Part shown: positions 59,840 to 64,000 of the stretch, piece after piece
Layout of the letters: the number at the start of each line of letters is the position of its first letter
How positions within the stretch are numbered: position 1 is the stretch's first letter
NCBI GenBank assembly: GCA_004558185.1
Contig: SFDP01000001.1
Coordinates: 32,933 to 96,932, forward strand
From: Lachnospiraceae bacterium
Lineage (GTDB): Bacteria; Bacillota; Clostridia; Lachnospirales; Lachnospiraceae
Reading direction: 5' to 3'
DNA length: 64,000 nucleotides
Made by a program: the position numbers and the translations under genes
Notes under the pieces: model-generated
Seen by the model: only the letters and a program-made list of their open reading frames with translations
Database searches by the model: none
What the model was told of the DNA's origin: nothing

Positions 59840-61312
59840 TTATCGCCCATACAGTCTGGTCAGCTTCTTCAGCCGTTCTGCCAGTTCTTCGGTCAGCCGA
59901 CCTTCATCTAATCTCCATTTCCAATTCGTTCCCAGAGTGGAGGGCACATTCATTCTGGCCTCCTCCCCCAGCTCCAGATAATCCTGCAGCGGAATGATAC
60001 AGGTATCTGCCACGCTGGCATGAGCCAGACGAATTAATTCCCAGCAGGCCATATTATCGTCTTCCAGGTTCATGTACCGTTTGGCAAAGTTCTTATCATG
60101 CTCATTCAGCGCAGAGAACCAGTGGGGCGTAGTATCATTATCATGGGTTCCTGTATAGCATACGCTGTTTCTTACATAATTATGGGGAAGATAGTCACTT
60201 TCCTCTCTGGAATCAAATGCAAACTGCAGAATCTTCATCCCCGGATACCCGGTATTTTCGACCAGTTGAATTACGCTTTCCGTCAGAAAGCCCAAATCCT
60301 CTGCTATAACTTGCCTTTTCCCCAGTTTTTCCTCTAAAGTATGGAAAAATCCCATTCCCGGCCCCTTCTCCCAATGTCCTGTTTCTGCGGTTTCGGCTCC
60401 CCATGGAATGGCATAGTATTCATCAAAGCCGCGGAAATGGTCAATTCTGACCACATCGTACAGCTTAAAGCAATGGGCAATTCTTTTTACCCACCAGTCA
60501 TAGCCGGTTTCTTTGTGATAGTCCCATCTATATAGAGGATTACCCCATAGCTGTCCCGTAGCAGAGAAGGCATCCGGCGGACAGCCCGCCACTGCTGTCG
60601 GTATCCCCTCCTGATCCAGTTGGAAAAGTTCTGTATTTGCCCAGGTATCTGCCCCATCTAAGGCCACATAAATAGGGATATCTCCTACAATTTCAATCCC
60701 TTTCTCATTTGCGTATTGCTTTAGCTTGTTCCACTGCTTCTGAAAAAAATATTGCTGGAACTGATAACAGTGAATCTCCTCTGCCAGTGCAGCTTTGCAT
60801 CTCTCCATAGCCTCTTTCCTGCGCAGCTTAATGTTCTCTTCCCAGGTGATCCAACTGGCACCGTTCATGGAATCCTTGATTGCCATATATAAACAATAGT
60901 CCTCCAGCCAAAAGGAATTCTCCTGGACAAAGTCACAAAAATCCTTATCGTCAAGAATACTGCTTCGCTCATAGGCTTTACGCAGCAGTTGAAATCTGCT
61001 GTGAAAGATCTTCTCATAGTCTACATATCCGGAACTATCTCCAAAATCGGCCTCCCGGCATTCCTTTTCAGTTAATAATCCTTTTTCAATGAACTCTTCC
61101 AGGTCTATATAATAGGGGTTGCCCGCAAAAGTAGAAAAGGATTGATAGGGTGAATCTCCGTAACCTGTAGGCCCCAGGGGCAGAATCTGCCACAGCTTCT
61201 GCCCTGCCTGTTGAAGAAAGTCTACAAATTCATAGCTTTCTTTTGAAAATGTCCCTATCCCATAGCGGGAAGGAATGCTGGATATCGGTAATAAAACCCC
61301 ACTCTTTCTCAT
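59840..61312 (-). CDS. malQ: 4-alpha-glucanotransferase (amylomaltase, GH77)
   Basis: A 490-residue glycosyl transferase that rearranges maltodextrins. It has LPLGPTGYGDSPYQSFSTFAGNPYYIDLE, VRIDHFRGFDEYYAIP (nucleophile Asp), VIAEDLGFLT (acid/base Glu) and GTHDNDTT (third Asp). I chose ATG 61312 with AAGGGA upstream; the frame to 61438 reads into glgP's end region. It follows glgP by 55 bp, a glycogen/maltodextrin pair. Confidence 0.95.
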   Translation of the reverse strand: MRKSGVLLPISSIPSRYGIGTFSKESYEFVDFLQQAGQKLWQILPLGPTGYGDSPYQSFSTFAGNPYYIDLEEFIEKGLLTEKECREADFGDSSGYVDYEKIFHSRFQLLRKAYERSSILDDKDFCDFVQENSFWLEDYCLYMAIKDSMNGASWITWEENIKLRRKEAMERCKAALAEEIHCYQFQQYFFQKQWNKLKQYANEKGIEIVGDIPIYVALDGADTWANTELFQLDQEGIPTAVAGCPPDAFSATGQLWGNPLYRWDYHKETGYDWWVKRIAHCFKLYDVVRIDHFRGFDEYYAIPWGAETAETGHWEKGPGMGFFHTLEEKLGKRQVIAEDLGFLTESVIQLVENTGYPGMKILQFAFDSREESDYLPHNYVRNSVCYTGTHDNDTTPHWFSALNEHDKNFAKRYMNLEDDNMACWELIRLAHASVADTCIIPLQDYLELGEEARMNVPSTLGTNWKWRLDEGRLTEELAERLKKLTRLYGR

Positions 61313-61367
61313 TCCCTTACCACTCCTTATCTTCTTGCCTTCTTTGCTGACGTCAATCAGCCTGATA

Positions 61368-63674
61368 CTATAGCTTCCAGATGTCCTGATTATATTCTGC
61401 AATGGTTCTGTCCGAGGAAAAGAAGCCCGCTTTGGCAATATTCGTCAGCATCATTCTTCTCCATTTTTCCTGATTTTCATAATCCTCAAATGCTCTTTCC
61501 TTTGCAGCAATATAGTCCTCGAAATCCAGCAGTGTCATAAACCAGTCCTTGCTCAGCAGCTCATGCTGCAGTCTTTCCAGATTTTCTCTGTGTCCCACAG
61601 CCAAAGCCTCTTTGCCCATGATAAAATCAACTGCCTCCCGAATCACCGGACTTTTATCATAATAATCTTTGGATACATAATCGGCTTTCTTGTAATGTTC
61701 TATAACTTTTTGGGCATTCTCCCCGAAAATATAAATATTATCATCGCCTACCAGGTCATGAATTTCCACATTTGCACCGTCTGCAGTTCCCAGTGTAATC
61801 GCTCCGTTCAACATAAATTTCATATTGCCGGTTCCGCTTGCCTCTTTAGATGCAAGAGAAATCTGCTCGGAAATGTCACAGGCCGGAATCAGACGCTCAG
61901 CATAGCTTACATTGTAATTCTGCACCATAACTACCTTCATATGATCTTTCACCTGAGGGTCATGATTAACGATTTCCTGTAAAACCAAAAGTAAATGGAT
62001 GATATCCTGAGCAATCACATACGCAGGCGCTGCCTTTGCTCCAAAAAGGAAGGTAATGGGTGTCCTGGGCTTTTTCCCTCTTTTGATTTCCAGATATTTA
62101 TGAATAATATAAAGAGCATTCATCTGTTGCCGCTTATATTCATGAAGCCGTTTTATCTGAATATCAAAAATAGACTCCGGGTTGATCTCTTCCCCTTCAT
62201 GCTCCCTGATATAAGCTGCCAGCTCCTGTTTCTTCTTTCGTTTGATCTCTGCCAGTTGATCGAGAAGCGCCTCATCATCACGATAGACCAATAGTCTTTC
62301 CAGCTCCATGGCATTCTTTTTAAAGCCCGGACCAATATTTTTCTGGATCAAAGCCGTCAGCTCCCGATTACAGCAAAGCAGCCAGCGACGGAAGGTTATT
62401 CCATTGGTCTTGTTATTAAACTTTTGTGGATATAGCCGATAGAAAGCGTTCAATTCCGTGTTTTTCAATATTTCCGTGTGAATAGCGGCTACACCATTTA
62501 CTGAGAAGCCATAATGGATATCAATATGAGCCATATGCACCCGATCATCCCGGTCGATGATCTGTACAGCCGGGTCATCATATCTGGCTTTAATTCTGCT
62601 GTCCAACTCTTTGATAATCGGCACCAACTGGGGAACCACCTCTTCCAGATAACGTAATGGCCATTTTTCCAATGCCTCTGCCAGAATCGTATGGTTGGTA
62701 TAAGCACAGGTTTTGCTTACCACCTCAATGGCTTCATCCATAGTAAAGGCCTTATCCTCCACAAGAATCCGAATCAGCTCAGGAATAATCAGTGTAGGGT
62801 GAGTATCATTGATCTGAATGACCGTATGCTCATACAGCTTGCGCAGATCGTACTTCTTTTCCTTCATCTCTCGTAAAATCAACTGAGCGCCGTTACTAAC
62901 CATGAAATACTGTTGATAAATTCTTAGGAGATTACCGGCCTCGTCAGAATCATCAGGGTACAGAAACAGGGTCAGATTCTTATCAATCTGCTCCTTATCA
63001 AAAAGAATTCCCTCCTTTACCAATGACTCATCCACCGACTCCAGATCAAACAGTCTCAGCTTGTTCACCCCGTTATCGTACCCTACCACATCAATATCGT
63101 ATAGGCGGGAAGTAACCTTTCGCTCCCCAAAATAAACATCAAAGCTGATTCCGGTCTTGGTCAGCCAGGAATTCTTTTCTATCCACTCATTCTTTTGGGC
63201 TACCTGTAACCGGTCTTTAAAGGCTTGTTTAAACAGACCAAAATGATAATTCAGTCCGATTCCCTCTCCAGGCAGTCCTAAGGTGGCAATTGAATCCATA
63301 AAGCAGGCCGCCAGCCTTCCCAACCCGCCATTTCCCAGAGAGGGCTCCGGCTCGATTTCCTCCAGAGCAGCAAGATTTTTTCCCTTGCTGGCTAACACTC
63401 CCTCAAGAAAATCATATATCCCCAAATTGGTAATATTATTCATCAGCAGCTTACCGATCAAAAATTCTGCAGAAATATAATAGATTTTCTTTTCTCCCTG
63501 GTTGGTATTAGAAGCTGTCATCAGTCTCTTTACCAGTATCAGTACCACATAATAGGTTTCTTCATCGGTCAGATTTGCTGCCTCCTTCCCGAACATTTCC
63601 AGAGAAATTTCTTCCAGTTGCTTATCCATATTCATTACCAGTATATCCTTTTGCAAATTCGTCTGTGCTGACAT
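61368..63674 (-). CDS. glgP: Glycogen/maltodextrin phosphorylase (GT35)
   Basis: A 768-residue PLP enzyme that releases glucose 1-phosphate from alpha-glucans. It has EPEPSLGNGGLGRLAACFMDSIATL, NDTHPTLIIPELIRIL, TNGITFRRWL and the PLP Lys region EASGTGNMKFMLNGAITLGTADGANVEI. I chose ATG 63674 with GGAGGAGCAG upstream; the frame to 63728 starts inside a repeat. A 96-bp hairpin repeat lies just upstream. Confidence 0.95.
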   Translation of the reverse strand: MSAQTNLQKDILVMNMDKQLEEISLEMFGKEAANLTDEETYYVVLILVKRLMTASNTNQGEKKIYYISAEFLIGKLLMNNITNLGIYDFLEGVLASKGKNLAALEEIEPEPSLGNGGLGRLAACFMDSIATLGLPGEGIGLNYHFGLFKQAFKDRLQVAQKNEWIEKNSWLTKTGISFDVYFGERKVTSRLYDIDVVGYDNGVNKLRLFDLESVDESLVKEGILFDKEQIDKNLTLFLYPDDSDEAGNLLRIYQQYFMVSNGAQLILREMKEKKYDLRKLYEHTVIQINDTHPTLIIPELIRILVEDKAFTMDEAIEVVSKTCAYTNHTILAEALEKWPLRYLEEVVPQLVPIIKELDSRIKARYDDPAVQIIDRDDRVHMAHIDIHYGFSVNGVAAIHTEILKNTELNAFYRLYPQKFNNKTNGITFRRWLLCCNRELTALIQKNIGPGFKKNAMELERLLVYRDDEALLDQLAEIKRKKKQELAAYIREHEGEEINPESIFDIQIKRLHEYKRQQMNALYIIHKYLEIKRGKKPRTPITFLFGAKAAPAYVIAQDIIHLLLVLQEIVNHDPQVKDHMKVVMVQNYNVSYAERLIPACDISEQISLASKEASGTGNMKFMLNGAITLGTADGANVEIHDLVGDDNIYIFGENAQKVIEHYKKADYVSKDYYDKSPVIREAVDFIMGKEALAVGHRENLERLQHELLSKDWFMTLLDFEDYIAAKERAFEDYENQEKWRRMMLTNIAKAGFFSSDRTIAEYNQDIWKL

Positions 63675-63710
63675 CTGCTCCTCCTGTCCTCCTATTACTA
63701 TCTTATTCCC

Positions 63711-63806
63711 ATAACTATTCAGAGCCATGCAAATTTACATTCCGTGAATGCTTGCATTCAAACAGAATTGTAAATTTATATGGCGTATGGATTTCTGAAT
63801 AGATAC
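63711..63806 (+). repeat. 96-bp hairpin form of the GTAACTATTCAG palindromic repeat, upstream of glgP
   Basis: Ends ATAACTATTCAG and CTGAATAGATAC are inverted repeats. Inside, AAATTTACATTC...GAATTGTAAATTT and GTGAATG/CATTCAA fold into one long hairpin. It shares CCATGCAAATTT and ATTTATATGG with the 152-bp copies. It sits about 37 bp before the glgP start, so it is in the promoter or leader of that gene. Confidence 0.7.
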
Positions 63807-63815
63807 CTGTATTTT

Positions 63816-63984
63816 ATGATACCAGGATCAAAAGGTCTGAACCTACATGAGCTTGTTCAAATGTGGGTGAATGTCCTTGAGACCCGCCAAAATATGAGCT
63901 TAAAGTGGGGCGTAAGCACCACGATATGCGAATATTTTGCAGGATTGTGGGAGTACGAAGTACGTAACAATCCGTAGGTATCAT
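63816..63984. repeat. Inverted-repeat-bounded segment at the right edge
   Basis: ATGATACC (63816-63823) and GGTATCAT (63977-63984) bound about 169 bp. No convincing gene lies inside; a 65-codon plus-strand frame is present but lacks a ribosome site. It may be a second small repeat element or the leader of a gene beyond the window. Confidence 0.35.
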
Positions 63985-64000
63985 AGTTAGGGGCTTTTGA

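Noticed and set aside
63780..63977. 65-codon plus-strand frame at the right edge
   Set aside because: It starts inside a repeat, lacks a ribosome site and shows no recognisable domain.

Overview
The window looks like a chromosomal segment of a spore-forming, Gram-positive Lachnospiraceae-type Clostridia. It carries an alpha/beta-type small acid-soluble spore protein, GerMN and ClpC/ClpX/Lon proteins, a T-box in front of thrS, strong AGGAGG ribosome sites, and several small families (DUF1540, DUF5721, DUF6142-like, VanZ-like) that I associate with that group. Most genes lie on the minus strand in long runs with short gaps or 4-base ATGA overlaps. I see no rRNA, prophage, insertion sequence or CRISPR array. 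All functional calls come from reading the sequence; no database was searched.

Layout. 1-5.4 kb: an oligopeptide ABC transporter operon (oppA, oppB, oppC and the start of oppD, which runs off the left edge), divergent from an RpiR/SIS regulator. 5.5-10.6 kb: a double DUF1540 protein, thrS with its T-box leader, a Cache chemoreceptor and tRNA-Trp. 10.6-20 kb: purE-purM-purN-purD, a membrane SH3 protein, a GntR regulator, clpC, an unknown protein and radA, nearly without gaps. 20-26.8 kb: an M29-like aminopeptidase, pyrE, a VanZ-like protein, truA, an AI-2E-type permease and engB, with a decayed gene between pyrE and vanZ. 26.7-32.7 kb: the proteostasis block tig-clpP-clpX-lon. 32.9-42.6 kb: a spore protein gene on the plus strand, then DJ-1, holA, comEC, a GerMN lipoprotein, a two-component system and a lipoprotein ComEA. 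42.7-48.6 kb: an amidase/deacetylase fusion downstream of a second two-component operon that includes a DxDGDG-repeat surface protein. 48.7-57.2 kb: arginine biosynthesis (argC, a GNAT protein, argJ, argB, argD, an orphan solute-binding protein; argG divergent). 57.3-63.7 kb: DUF1294, DegV, DUF5721, CYTH, malQ and glgP.

The most interesting material is non-coding. (1) Six 11-bp phased direct repeats carrying TGAT sit just upstream of a promoter whose -10 lies inside a terminator loop, between the second two-component operon and the cell-wall amidase/deacetylase gene; this looks like a response-regulator control region. (2) argD and argG share a homologous 72-nt leader ending in a GCTGC-YRAA-GCAGC hairpin directly before the ribosome site, and the same terminal hairpin precedes clpX and degV. 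(3) A dispersed palindromic repeat with GTAACTATTCAG ends occurs in 38-bp, 96-bp and 152-bp forms in at least five intergenic gaps.
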